Assembly (NCBI RefSeq): GCF_002234595.1
Contig: NZ_NMUL01000063.1
Coordinates: 1-64,000, forward strand
DNA from: Amycolatopsis vastitatis
Lineage (GTDB): Bacteria > Actinomycetota > Actinomycetes > Mycobacteriales > Pseudonocardiaceae
Direction: 5' to 3'
DNA length: 64,000 nt
Below, piece after piece: positions 8,400-16,694 of this stretch. The notes under the pieces are model-generated. The model ran no database searches. It saw nothing but the letters and a program-made list of their open reading frames with translations, and was not told the DNA's origin. How positions within the stretch are numbered: the first letter of the stretch is position 1; each line of letters begins with the position of its first letter. Made by a program: the position numbers and the translations under genes.

Positions 8400-10406
8400 A
8401 TGCCTTTCCAGCCGAAGCGGGTGGCGGCGCTCGCCGTCACCCTGCTCGCCGGCGGCCTGCTGACCGCCGTTCCCGCCGACGCCGTTTCCGGGGGCACTGC
8501 CGCCACCGCCGGCGCCTATCCGTATGCCGCCAAGCTCACCGCCGACGGCCGGGCCTGCGGTGGCGCGCTCGTCGAGCCCGACCTCGTCCTCACCGCCGCG
8601 AGCTGCTTCCCGGAGAACCCGCAGGGCGGCGTGCCCGCCAAGGCGACCACCGCGACCGTCGGGCGGACCACGCTCAGCGGCACCGGCGGCCGGGTCGCGC
8701 AGGTGACGAACGTCGTCGTCCGCGCCGACCGTGACGTCGCCCTCGCCCGGCTCGGCACGCCGATCACCGACATCGCGCCGATCCCGCTCAGCACCATCCC
8801 GGTCCTGTCCGGCGAACAGCTGAGCCTGGCCGGGTACGGCCGCACCGACAGCGAGTGGGTGCCGGACACGCTGCACGTCGGCAGGTTCACGGTGCCGTCG
8901 TCGACGGCGACCACGCTGGCGCTGACCGGGACGAACGGCACCGACGCCTGCCGCGGCGACGCGGGCGCGCCGATCTTCCGGGACGCCGGCGGCCGCACCG
9001 ACGTCCTCGCCGTGACGAGCACGTCGTGGCAGCACGGCTGCTTCGGGGAGACCACGACGCGCCAGGGCACCACCGCGGCCCGCATCGACGACATCGCCGG
9101 CTGGATCCGTCAGCAGGCGCTCGCGCCGTCGGCCAAGGCGGTGGGCCACGCCATCACCGTCACCTGGCACCCGCTGGCCACCGCCGACAACGCGCGGTAC
9201 CACGTGTACGGCTCGGCCACCCCGGACGTGCCGATCGACGCGGCGCACCTGCTGGGCAGCACCGCCGCCCCGGCGTACACGCAGACCACCTTGCCGGCCA
9301 AGCAAACCCGCTACTACCGCGTCGTCGCGGCGACGGCGGACGGCTGGACGAGCACGGCGACCGACGCCGTGTCCGCGACCACCCCGGTGTCGGCGGGCAA
9401 CGACTTCACCGGCGACGGCCGGGACGACGCGGGTGCGGCCTACGACCTCAAGAACGCCCGCACCGGCGTGTACGTCTGGCCGATGACCGCGACCGGCGTG
9501 GACAACCCGCAGCTGAAGTGGAGCGCCGACGGCTGGGAGGCCGCCAAGGCCCGCTGGGTCACCGGTGACTTCAACGGCGACGGCCGCACCGACATCGCCG
9601 CGTTCTACGACTACCTCGACGGCGGCACCAACCTGTTCCTCTGGTACGCCAACGCCTCCGGTGGCTTCGACAGCCAGGGCATCAAGTGGAGCGGTGCCTT
9701 CCGGCCGCTGAACGCCAAGTTCACCGCGGGCGACTTCGACGGCGACGGCCGCACGGACATCGCCGCCGCCTACGACAACGGCAACGCCGACATGAGCATG
9801 CTGACCTGGCACGCGACGGCGACCGGGTTCGACGCCCCGGTCACGCGGTGGCGCACCGGGCCGGGCAACTGGAACCTCGCCCAGTCCAGCTGGCGGGGCG
9901 GCGACTTCAACGGCGACGGCCGGGCCGACCTGGCCGCCTTCTACGACTACCTCGACAACTCCACGAACCTGTTCCTCTTCTACGGCAACGCTTCCGGCGG
10001 GCTCGACTCGCAGGGCGTCAAGTGGAACGGCGGCATCCCGTCCGGCAAGGCGCAGTTTCTCTCCGGGGACTTTGACGGCGACGGCCGCACCGACCTGGCC
10101 GCCGGGATCGACCTCGGCGGCGCGAACCTGACGTTCCGCACCTGGCACGCCACCGCCACCGGCGTCGACGCGCCGGTCACGCAGTGGACGACCGGGCCGG
10201 GCAACTGGAACCTCGGCCAGTCCCGCTGGACCGTGGGCGACTTCGACGGCGACGGACGCACCGACCTGCTGGCCACCTACGACTACGGCGGCTCGAACAC
10301 CAACCTGTTCCGCTGGCACGCCAACGCTTCCGGTGGCTTCGACAGCGAAGGCATCAAGTGGAGCAGCAACGGCACGTTCAACCCCGCCCAGTCGACGATG
10401 TTCTGA
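8400..10406 (+). CDS. Secreted S1-family pseudoprotease fused to FG-GAP/VCBS repeats
   Basis: 668 residues from ATG 8400 (GAGGGG upstream). A signal peptide ends near PADA; a trypsin-fold domain occupies about 30-240, an FN3-like linker about 245-335, and six calcium-loop repeats (D-x-x-GDG type) about 337-668. The protease fold is retained: the VSGG N-terminus, the paired Cys53/Cys69, Asp112 and the S1-pocket Asp182. But the catalytic His is Ser68 (LTAAS-C instead of LTAAH-C) and the nucleophile Ser is Ala188 (GDAGAP instead of GDSGGP). It should therefore lack activity by the normal mechanism and may act as a binding module presented on a propeller. The next gene is a related dead protease. 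Confidence 0.85.
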   Translation: MPFQPKRVAALAVTLLAGGLLTAVPADAVSGGTAATAGAYPYAAKLTADGRACGGALVEPDLVLTAASCFPENPQGGVPAKATTATVGRTTLSGTGGRVAQVTNVVVRADRDVALARLGTPITDIAPIPLSTIPVLSGEQLSLAGYGRTDSEWVPDTLHVGRFTVPSSTATTLALTGTNGTDACRGDAGAPIFRDAGGRTDVLAVTSTSWQHGCFGETTTRQGTTAARIDDIAGWIRQQALAPSAKAVGHAITVTWHPLATADNARYHVYGSATPDVPIDAAHLLGSTAAPAYTQTTLPAKQTRYYRVVAATADGWTSTATDAVSATTPVSAGNDFTGDGRDDAGAAYDLKNARTGVYVWPMTATGVDNPQLKWSADGWEAAKARWVTGDFNGDGRTDIAAFYDYLDGGTNLFLWYANASGGFDSQGIKWSGAFRPLNAKFTAGDFDGDGRTDIAAAYDNGNADMSMLTWHATATGFDAPVTRWRTGPGNWNLAQSSWRGGDFNGDGRADLAAFYDYLDNSTNLFLFYGNASGGLDSQGVKWNGGIPSGKAQFLSGDFDGDGRTDLAAGIDLGGANLTFRTWHATATGVDAPVTQWTTGPGNWNLGQSRWTVGDFDGDGRTDLLATYDYGGSNTNLFRWHANASGGFDSEGIKWSSNGTFNPAQSTMF

Positions 10407-10411
10407 CCACC

Positions 10412-10441
10412 AGGCCGGCGGCGCGCTCGCGCCGCCGGCCT
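10412..10441 (+). terminator. Hairpin terminator
   Basis: Arms 10412-10425 and 10428-10441 are perfectly complementary over 14 bp, with a tiny loop, and are followed by TTTCCCCTT. The hairpin starts 5 nt after the upstream stop and lies 22 nt before the next ATG, so it separates the two pseudoprotease genes at least partly. Confidence 0.75.
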
Positions 10442-10462
10442 TTCCCCTTCCCGAGGATTCCC

Positions 10463-11995
10463 ATGCGCCGATTCACCGCGCTTTCCGTGACCCTGCTCGC
10501 CGGCGGTCTGCTGACCGCGGCCCCCGCCGAGGCCCTGTCCGGCGGCACCGCGGTCCCCGCCGGCACCCACCCGTTCCTCGCCCGCGTCGCCACGCCGGCC
10601 AAGGCGTGCTCGGGTGCGTTGATCGACCCGTCCTGGATCGTCACGTCGGCGACCTGCCTGACGGCCACGGACTCCGGTGCCCCGAGCGAGGCCGCGACCG
10701 TCACGGTCGGCGACGTCGACCTGAGCACCGGCGCCGGCTTCACCGCGAAGGTGACCAAGGTCGTCCGCCGCACCGACCGGGACGTCGTGCTCGCGAAGCT
10801 GGAGAAGCCGGCGACGGGCGTCCCGCCGATCGTCCTCGGCAGCGCCCCGCAGGCCGGGGAAACCCTGCAGGTGGCCGGGTTCGGCCGGACCGCGACCGAA
10901 TGGGTGCCCGCGCGGCCGCGCGTCGCGCCGTTCACCGTCTCGGCCGTCGACGGCGTGACAGTGCCGGTCTCGTCGGCCGGCGGCCTCGACACGTGCAAGG
11001 GCGACGCGGGCGGCCCGGCCTTCCGCGTTTCCGGCGGCACCGCCCAGCTCGTGGCGGTGAGCAGCGCGTCGTGGCAGCACGGCTGCCTCGACGTCACCGA
11101 AACCCGTTCCGGCGGCACCGAAACCCGCGTCGACGACCTCGGCGACTGGATCCGCGGGCAGATCGTGCCGACGCCGGTGTCGTGCCCGGCCGGGGCGGCG
11201 ATCTGGACCGCCCGCACCGACGGCAGCCTCTGGCGCTACGTCCACCTCGGCCCGGCCGACGGCGCGGTCAGCTGGTCGCAGCCGAGCAGCCCGATCGGCT
11301 CCGGCTGGACGGGCCGGGTGCTGGCCGGCAAGGGTGGCGTGATCTGGGACATCCACCGCGACAACGGTTCCGGCGATCCGTACCCGAACGGCACCCTGAA
11401 GCGCTGGGTGTACTCGACGAGCACCGGCTGGAGCGGCGGCGGCCAGGTGGGCAGCGGCTGGGCGCGGTACCTCACCCCCGAGTACGCGAACCGGGTCACC
11501 GTCGACGAGAAGAACCGCATCTTCATGATCGACGACCAGGGCCGCCTGCGCGTCTACGTCTGGAGCGACACCACGAACTGGTGGGTCGACGGCGGCGGCG
11601 AAACGCTCGACACGGGCTGGGCGCGGTTCGACTCGATCACCGCGGCCGGCGACGGCGTGCTGTACGCCCGGAAGCCGGGCGGCGAGCTGTTCCGCTTCAA
11701 GTACGACTTCGCGGCTTCGGCGTGGGCCCAGAAGGACAAGGCGGTCGGCGTCGGCTGGCAGATGTTCAGCGAGATCTTCTCGCCGGGCGGCGACATCCTG
11801 TACGGCCGGGGCAGCACCGGGACCAGCCCGTTCAACGGCCAGACGGGCCCGGTGCTGCGCTGGTACCGCTACTCCGACAACACCGAGACGTGGGCGCCGT
11901 CGGGCCCGGACCACATGGGGGTCACCATCGGTTCGGGCTGGAACACCGAGATCCACGTGACGTCCGCGCCGGACTCCTGCCGGCTGAGCGGCTGA
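10463..11995 (+). CDS. Secreted S1-family pseudoprotease fused to a tachylectin-2-like propeller
   Basis: 510 residues; ATG 10463 has GAGG 8 nt upstream. After a signal peptide (LSVTLLAGGLLTAAPAEA) comes a trypsin-fold domain (about 26-235), then a C-terminal part with recurrent GSGW and Trp/Tyr-rich blades that resembles tachylectin-2-type five-bladed sugar-binding propellers. The catalytic His is replaced by Thr64 (TSATC) and the Ser by Ala182 (GDAGGP); Asp107 and the pocket Asp176 remain. The N-terminal half is a clear paralogue of the gene just upstream, so a dead protease was duplicated and joined to a different tail. Carbohydrate binding is an inference from the propeller type. Confidence 0.8.
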   Translation: MRRFTALSVTLLAGGLLTAAPAEALSGGTAVPAGTHPFLARVATPAKACSGALIDPSWIVTSATCLTATDSGAPSEAATVTVGDVDLSTGAGFTAKVTKVVRRTDRDVVLAKLEKPATGVPPIVLGSAPQAGETLQVAGFGRTATEWVPARPRVAPFTVSAVDGVTVPVSSAGGLDTCKGDAGGPAFRVSGGTAQLVAVSSASWQHGCLDVTETRSGGTETRVDDLGDWIRGQIVPTPVSCPAGAAIWTARTDGSLWRYVHLGPADGAVSWSQPSSPIGSGWTGRVLAGKGGVIWDIHRDNGSGDPYPNGTLKRWVYSTSTGWSGGGQVGSGWARYLTPEYANRVTVDEKNRIFMIDDQGRLRVYVWSDTTNWWVDGGGETLDTGWARFDSITAAGDGVLYARKPGGELFRFKYDFAASAWAQKDKAVGVGWQMFSEIFSPGGDILYGRGSTGTSPFNGQTGPVLRWYRYSDNTETWAPSGPDHMGVTIGSGWNTEIHVTSAPDSCRLSG

Positions 11996-12000
11996 CACGG

Positions 12001-12032
12001 CCCGCTCCCGGGGCGCGTGTCCCGGGAGCGGG
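12001..12032 (+). terminator. Hairpin terminator
   Basis: A perfect 12-bp inverted repeat (12001-12012 with 12021-12032, 8-nt loop) lies 5 nt after the stop codon. It has almost no T-tract, so it could work with Rho or as an mRNA end protector. Confidence 0.65.
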
Positions 12033-12033
12033 T

Positions 12034-12047
12034 TACCGACTTCGGTA
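12034..12047. promoter_or_regulatory. Palindrome upstream of the intact S1 protease
   Basis: TACCGACTTCGGTA is a perfect 14-bp palindrome about 90 nt before the protease start codon, directly after the preceding terminator. It could be an operator. No regulator gene is adjacent, so its partner is unknown. Confidence 0.3.
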
Positions 12048-12136
12048 GGTTCCGCAAATCCTTCACGGCTCCTAACTTGGGCTGGTCGTCCCGTTCGGGA
12101 CGGATATCCGGATCACCTGGGCCGAAGGGCATTTAC

Positions 12137-12841
12137 ATGCGAATGTCGAGGGCTGTTGCCGCGGTGGGGGCTGCCGCCGCGGCGCTGAGTCTGGTCTCAG
12201 CGGGGGTTGCGGACGCCCAGCAGGACATCATCGGCGGGAGCACGGTCTCCTCCGCGCCGTGGGGCGCCCAGATCTACTGGAACAACGTGACGACGTACGG
12301 CGGTTTCGAGTGCTCGGGGACGATCATCGCCCCGCAGTGGGTGCTCACCGCCCGGCACTGCCTGAACTCGCCCGGCATGCACGTCAAGGTCGGTAGCGTG
12401 ACGCTCCAGCAGGGCACGAACGCCACCGTCGACCAGCAGAAGGCCTCGCCCAACGGCGACATCGCGCTGCTGCACCTGACGACGGCGGTGAACACGACGT
12501 ACATGAAGCTCGGCACCGGCAACCCGCCGACCGGGTCGACCAACCAGATCTACGGCTGGGGCCGCACGCAGGGCAGCAGCCCGCCGTCGAGCACCCTCAA
12601 GACCGCCAACGTGCGCGTGACGGGCCTCAGCTCGGACGCGTTCGGCGGCACGGCGATCGCCAGCCAGGGCGTCAACGGCTCGGCGTGGCACGGCGACTCG
12701 GGCGGCCCGGAGCTCTACAACGGCGTCCAGGTCGGGGTGTGCTCCACGGGCTCGAACTCCGGCTCGAACCCCCAGGGCACGCAGAACTACGCGAGCATCG
12801 CCGCGAGCCGCAGCTGGATCCGCACCACCACCGGCGTCTGA
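12137..12841 (+). CDS. Secreted trypsin-like serine protease (S1), intact triad
   Basis: 234 residues with a signal peptide ending VADA-QQ and a short activation segment before IIGG. The catalytic triad is complete: His74 in LTARHC, Asp108 in NGDIAL, Ser188 in GDSGGP. Cys pairs at 59/75 and near the C-terminus fit the fold. ATG 12137 has GAAGGG about 7 nt upstream; a second ATG six bases on would also do. It directly follows two dead relatives and could be the active partner whose substrates or inhibitors the dead ones bind, but nothing in the sequence proves a link. It is a single-domain enzyme without the propeller tails. Confidence 0.9.
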   Translation: MRMSRAVAAVGAAAAALSLVSAGVADAQQDIIGGSTVSSAPWGAQIYWNNVTTYGGFECSGTIIAPQWVLTARHCLNSPGMHVKVGSVTLQQGTNATVDQQKASPNGDIALLHLTTAVNTTYMKLGTGNPPTGSTNQIYGWGRTQGSSPPSSTLKTANVRVTGLSSDAFGGTAIASQGVNGSAWHGDSGGPELYNGVQVGVCSTGSNSGSNPQGTQNYASIAASRSWIRTTTGV

Positions 12842-12855
12842 GGTCCCGCCCGGTT

Positions 12856-12895
12856 GTGAGTGAGAAACAGTGTTCTAACGCTGTTTCTCACTCAC
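12856..12895. terminator. Long inverted repeat between convergent genes
   Basis: GTGAGTGAGAAACAG (12856-12870) is perfectly repeated in reverse at 12881-12895 with a 10-nt loop. It fills the short space between the S1 protease (stop 12841) and the leftward ligase gene (stop 12903), so it can serve as a terminator for both directions. Neither side has a T-tract. Confidence 0.65.
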
Positions 12896-12902
12896 GACCA
12901 CC

Positions 12903-14309
12903 TCAGTCCACAATGGACGCGCGCAGGGCCGCCTTGTCCGGCTTGCCCGACGGCGCCACCGGAACCGACGCCACCAGGCTGAACCGCGCCGGGACCGCCG
13001 CCTCCCCCAGCTCGGCCGCCACCGCCTTCCGCAGCGCGCCGGAGTCCGGTTCCCGCCCGGGCACCGGGACGACGAAGGCGTGCGCCGCCTCTCCGGTCAG
13101 CGAGTCCGGCACCGCCACGACGTACGCCTGGTCGACGTCCGGGTGCGCGGCGATCGCCCGCTCGATCGGGCCGGTGTAGTGGATGATCGCGTTGACGATC
13201 ACGACGTCACGCGCGCGGCCGGACAGGTGCAGGTAGCCGTCGCCGTCCACGAAACCGAGGTCCTGGGTCCGCACCCAGCCGTCGCGCAGTACCTCCGCCG
13301 TCGCCGCGGGATCCCGCCAATAGCCCGCGAACGCCGACGGCGTGCGGACCCACACCTCGCCGTCGCGGACGTCGATTTCGACGGTGTCGCAAGCCTTTCC
13401 GACCGAACCGATGCCCTCGTCGGCCCGGCAGATCGTCAGCATGCCGGTCTCGGTCTGCCCGTACGCGTGGTGCATCGCGGGCCCGATCCGCCCGGCCGCC
13501 TCGGCGAGCGTGTGCGGCGGTACCGGCGAGCCGGCCACGATCAACGTCCGCAAGCCGCTCAGGCCGACCTCCTCGCCACGCAGCACGTCGAGGATCTGGT
13601 GCAGCCGCGGCACCGTCGTCAGCGCCGCCGTGATCCCCAGCCGCGACAGCACCCACGGGAAGTCCGGCAGCTCCTCGGGGATCACCGCGGTTCCGCCCGC
13701 GAACAGGCACACCGCCAGCTGCTCGACCATCACCGCGCTGGCGAGCGACCCGAACAGCAGGTACCGCCCGAAGCCCGCGCCCAGCCGCTCGTGGGCCGAG
13801 CCCGGCACCGGCGGCCGCCACACCCGGCCTTCGGTCAGCGCGCGGTAGCCGTAGGCGACCCCCTTCGGGACGCCGGTGCTGCCGCTGGTGAACACGACCG
13901 TCGCGATGTCGTCGAGCTGCCCCCTCGGCACCGGCTCGGCGTACGCCGCCGACCGAAGATCCCCCACCCGCAGCACCGGCACCCCGGCGTCCCACGGCTC
14001 GTCGGTGATCAGCGCGTCGACGTCACCGAGGATGTGCCGCAGCTGGGACTCCGGCAGCCCGGCCCGCACGGCGACCGCGCGGGCGCCGAGCACGTGCACC
14101 GCCACCAGCGCGGCGAACCCCTCCGGCGTGACGCCGGTGGCGATGCCGACGCCGTCCCCCGGGCCGAGGCCGGCGGCCCGCAGGCCGGCGGTGAACCGGC
14201 CGATCAGCTCCCGCAGCTCGCCGCGGGTCGTCACCCGCGAGCCGCGTTCGAACGCGGGAACGTCCGGGGCGCGGCGCAGCTCGTCCAGCAGTGCCTGCGG
14301 GTGGACCAT
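12903..14309 (-). CDS. AMP-forming acyl-CoA synthetase / ligase (ANL superfamily)
   Basis: 468 residues with the ANL core motifs in order: the phosphate-binding loop FTSGSTGVPKG, YGQTETG in the middle, the DLGFVDGDG hinge region, and the C-terminal PSGKPDKAAL with the catalytic Lys. It activates a carboxylic acid as an acyl-AMP and then, usually, transfers it to CoA or a carrier protein. At 468 residues it is slightly shorter than typical 500-550-residue fatty acyl ligases, which suggests a small or aromatic acid, but the substrate cannot be read from the sequence. It is followed by a membrane protein gene on the same strand; no other biosynthetic genes are near. Confidence 0.85.
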   Translation of the reverse strand: MVHPQALLDELRRAPDVPAFERGSRVTTRGELRELIGRFTAGLRAAGLGPGDGVGIATGVTPEGFAALVAVHVLGARAVAVRAGLPESQLRHILGDVDALITDEPWDAGVPVLRVGDLRSAAYAEPVPRGQLDDIATVVFTSGSTGVPKGVAYGYRALTEGRVWRPPVPGSAHERLGAGFGRYLLFGSLASAVMVEQLAVCLFAGGTAVIPEELPDFPWVLSRLGITAALTTVPRLHQILDVLRGEEVGLSGLRTLIVAGSPVPPHTLAEAAGRIGPAMHHAYGQTETGMLTICRADEGIGSVGKACDTVEIDVRDGEVWVRTPSAFAGYWRDPAATAEVLRDGWVRTQDLGFVDGDGYLHLSGRARDVVIVNAIIHYTGPIERAIAAHPDVDQAYVVAVPDSLTGEAAHAFVVPVPGREPDSGALRKAVAAELGEAAVPARFSLVASVPVAPSGKPDKAALRASIVD

Positions 14310-14340
14310 CTCGACCGCCTTTCGCCCGGAGCGTTCCGGT

Positions 14341-15324
14341 CTACCGGGCGGATCTCAGAATTTCGGCAGAAACCACCGGCCGCGGCGCGCGCAGCGAGAG
14401 CGTGCCCACGACGGCGACCGCCGCGATCAGCGCGGTGGCGGCCGTCAGCGTCCAGAAGTCCGGGTGCACGATCGACTGGCCGCGCTGGGCCTGCCAGGTG
14501 AGCAGCGCGATCAGGCCCGCGTAGCCCGCGCCCGCGGTCCGGACCAGCCGGCGGCGCACGACGTCGGACTCGAGCACCGGGTGGCGGCGGGCCAGCAGGA
14601 GCAGTCCGAACGCGACCAGCGGCAGCGCCTGCAGGCCGTGGATGCCGACGAAGTGCGGGATCCGCATGTCTCCGCCGACGGTGCTCCAGCCCAGCACCGG
14701 CAGCCCCGGGCCGCCGTCTTCGATGCCGACGGAGTGCGCGCCGAACGTCGAGGGCTTGCTGCCCGCGTCGAGCACGGCCTGCTGCGCCGGGGACGGCGAG
14801 AACATCAGCATGGCGACGGCCATCCCGGCCACGGCGAGCCCGGCGCCCCAGCGCACCGCCGAGTTCAAAGCCTTGTCCGGCAGACGCTGGAACAACAGCA
14901 GGACGGCGACGGCGGCGGTCATCAGCCACGCCGCGTAGGCACCCCCGGCGACGACGTTGTTGATCGCGACGTCCGCGGGCGTCGCCTTGTTGAAGTGCAG
15001 CGTCCGGTCGCGGAAGATCATCTGCACCACGATCAGCCCGACGTCGACGCCGATGCCCGCGGCGAAGACCGTCCCGAACCACCAGCCGGCGCGCCGCCCG
15101 CGGCGCACGTGCGTCAGCAGCCACGCCAGCGTCAGCGCGTACATCCCGATCGACACCGAGAACTTGAAGGGCTTGAGCCAGATCGGCGCGTTGACGAGCG
15201 TGCGATCATCGAGCAGGAGCCCGAGCAGCGACGCCGCGCACAGCACCCCCATCGCCCCGGCGAGCACCACCAGCGGGCGGTGCCACGACCGGAGCGTGAC
15301 CAGCGGATTTCCGTTGTCTGCCAT
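14341..15324 (-). CDS. Polytopic membrane protein, unknown function
   Basis: 327 residues with about eight hydrophobic helices, separated by short loops. Recognisable words are WLKPFKFSVSIG in the second segment region and HFVGIHGLQALPL later, with several His facing the membrane region. The DUF family is not identified with certainty. ATG 15324 is preceded by GCGAGG. The gene runs leftward, away from the type VII secretion substrate operon that starts at 15541, so the 216-nt gap holds divergent promoters. It ends 31 nt before the ligase start codon, so the two may be cotranscribed. Confidence 0.6.
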   Translation of the reverse strand: MADNGNPLVTLRSWHRPLVVLAGAMGVLCAASLLGLLLDDRTLVNAPIWLKPFKFSVSIGMYALTLAWLLTHVRRGRRAGWWFGTVFAAGIGVDVGLIVVQMIFRDRTLHFNKATPADVAINNVVAGGAYAAWLMTAAVAVLLLFQRLPDKALNSAVRWGAGLAVAGMAVAMLMFSPSPAQQAVLDAGSKPSTFGAHSVGIEDGGPGLPVLGWSTVGGDMRIPHFVGIHGLQALPLVAFGLLLLARRHPVLESDVVRRRLVRTAGAGYAGLIALLTWQAQRGQSIVHPDFWTLTAATALIAAVAVVGTLSLRAPRPVVSAEILRSAR

Positions 15325-15540
15325 GGCATACAGCCTCGCGCCGCCGACGGGGGCGAGCACTGGAGCGCGCCCCCGTCCGCCGGGTGGGGAGGGCCCTACC
15401 GCCGCGCTGTGGGTAATAGTGCCGTCAGTGCGACCGGCAGTTGTGCCGTTTGACCACACAGGCCTCTTTTCTAGCGTGACTTTCACACGCGCGGACCACC
15501 GCGCCAGGGGAATTCGCTTCAGGAAGGAGGTGGCCCGTCG

Positions 15541-15885
15541 ATGTCCAGTCCGGGATTCCAGGCAGATTCCGCTGCCATGACGCGCGCCGTCCAGGGTTTC
15601 GAGGAAACCGCGACGAGCGCCAAGTCCACGATGGCCAGCTTGGAGTCCGAGCTGACCGAGGCCCTGCGCAACTACAAGGGTGACCAGGCCGTGGCGTTCT
15701 GGGACCTCCAGCGGCGGCTGCAGGAGAAGATGACCGCGGCGGTGAAGGAGCTCGACACCATGTCGCAGCTCGTGCACACCAGCCACGCGAACTACGGCCG
15801 TGGCGACGCCGACGTCCACCAGAGCTTCCAGGGGGTCGGCAACTCCCTCGAGGGCTCGGGCGTGCTCCCCCGCCTCAACCCCTGA
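15541..15885 (+). CDS. WXG100-like type VII secretion substrate (EsxB-like)
   Basis: 114 residues, almost all helical, with no signal peptide. Two amphipathic helices flank a turn with FWDLQ in place of the classic WxG. It heads a five-gene rightward operon of secretion substrates and has the strongest ribosome-binding site of the group (AAGGAGGTGG at 15521-15530). Esx proteins form helical-hairpin dimers with a partner and leave the cell through the ESX machine; the next gene is the likely partner. The ESX ATPase and membrane core are not in the window. Confidence 0.75.
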   Translation: MSSPGFQADSAAMTRAVQGFEETATSAKSTMASLESELTEALRNYKGDQAVAFWDLQRRLQEKMTAAVKELDTMSQLVHTSHANYGRGDADVHQSFQGVGNSLEGSGVLPRLNP

Positions 15886-15903
15886 CCCGAGAGGACGCCC
15901 ACC

Positions 15904-16206
15904 ATGGCCGACGTCGTCGAAATCAACTTCGCCGCGCTGCAGCACAGCTCGGCATCCCTGGCCGCCAAGGCCAAGGCGCTCACCTCGCAGCTGGAGCAGC
16001 TGCACCAGAACCTGCAGCCGATCACGGCGACCTGGTACGCCTCCGGCAGCTCCGCCGGTGACGCGGCCCGCCAGGCCGAGACGCGGCTGCGCCAGGCCAC
16101 CGCGGACATCGTCGCGATCATCGCGCAGTTCGGCGGCAAGGTCGGCGAGGCCCACGACCTCCAGCAGTCGCTGGAGAACCGCAACCAGGGGCTGTTCGCG
16201 GGCTGA
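15904..16206 (+). CDS. WXG100 family protein (EsxA-like)
   Basis: Exactly 100 residues, the canonical WXG100 length, with two helices joined by TWYASG at residues 43-48 (WYA rather than WxG). It starts 18 nt after the previous stop (GAGAGG upstream), so the two are a likely EsxA/EsxB pair that folds as a heterodimer before export by a type VII system. The C-terminal helix continues as a charged tail (LENRNQ) where an export signal would sit. The pairing is inferred from order and size. Confidence 0.8.
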   Translation: MADVVEINFAALQHSSASLAAKAKALTSQLEQLHQNLQPITATWYASGSSAGDAARQAETRLRQATADIVAIIAQFGGKVGEAHDLQQSLENRNQGLFAG

Positions 16207-16307
16207 CCCGCGCCCAGGCGCCGGTCGGCCAGTGCGGGAACCCCCCGCTCGCACCGGCCGACCGGCTTTCCCCTTCCGCGTTCGTGCGACAAGAGAGCCG
16301 GGATCCG

Positions 16308-16694
16308 ATGCACGACCAGTCGTACTACGTCCACCTGGAATCGCTGAAGGACTTCGTGCGGGAGCTGGAGACCCAGATCCACGCGATGGCGAAACCGAAC
16401 GACTTCCTGCTCACCCTCGGCGAGGAGCCGCTGCTGTTCGGCGAGTTCGGCGAGGCCGGGTCGCTGGCCGACGCCCACCGCGCCGCCGTCTCGGAGATGC
16501 AGGGCCTGCTCGACCAGGTCCGCAGCGCGATCGGGTTCGCCCAGGACGTCACCACCACGGTCGCCGACGGTTACCAGAACGCCGACCAGGTGGTGGCCGG
16601 GGACCTGCACGCTTCGGGCGCCGTCACCGGCCTGCTCGACCCGGTGCTCGGCCTGCTCGGCTCGGGTGACAGCGACGGGAGCCACAAGGGATGA
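16308..16694 (+). CDS. Helical ESX-operon protein, unknown family
   Basis: 128 residues from ATG 16308; an in-frame GTG at 16284 is possible but has no site, while AGAGAG precedes the ATG. The protein is mostly helical, has a FGEFGEAGS turn near the middle and ends in a flexible Gly/Ser tail. Its stop overlaps the next start by 4 nt, so translation is coupled. It lacks the WxG residue. By context it is a type VII secretion substrate or chaperone; there is no direct motif support. Confidence 0.6.
   Translation: MHDQSYYVHLESLKDFVRELETQIHAMAKPNDFLLTLGEEPLLFGEFGEAGSLADAHRAAVSEMQGLLDQVRSAIGFAQDVTTTVADGYQNADQVVAGDLHASGAVTGLLDPVLGLLGSGDSDGSHKG

Noticed and set aside
12903..15324. Natural product gene cluster, because of the AMP-ligase.
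   Set aside because: Only one ligase and a membrane protein; no carrier protein, synthase or tailoring genes adjoin.
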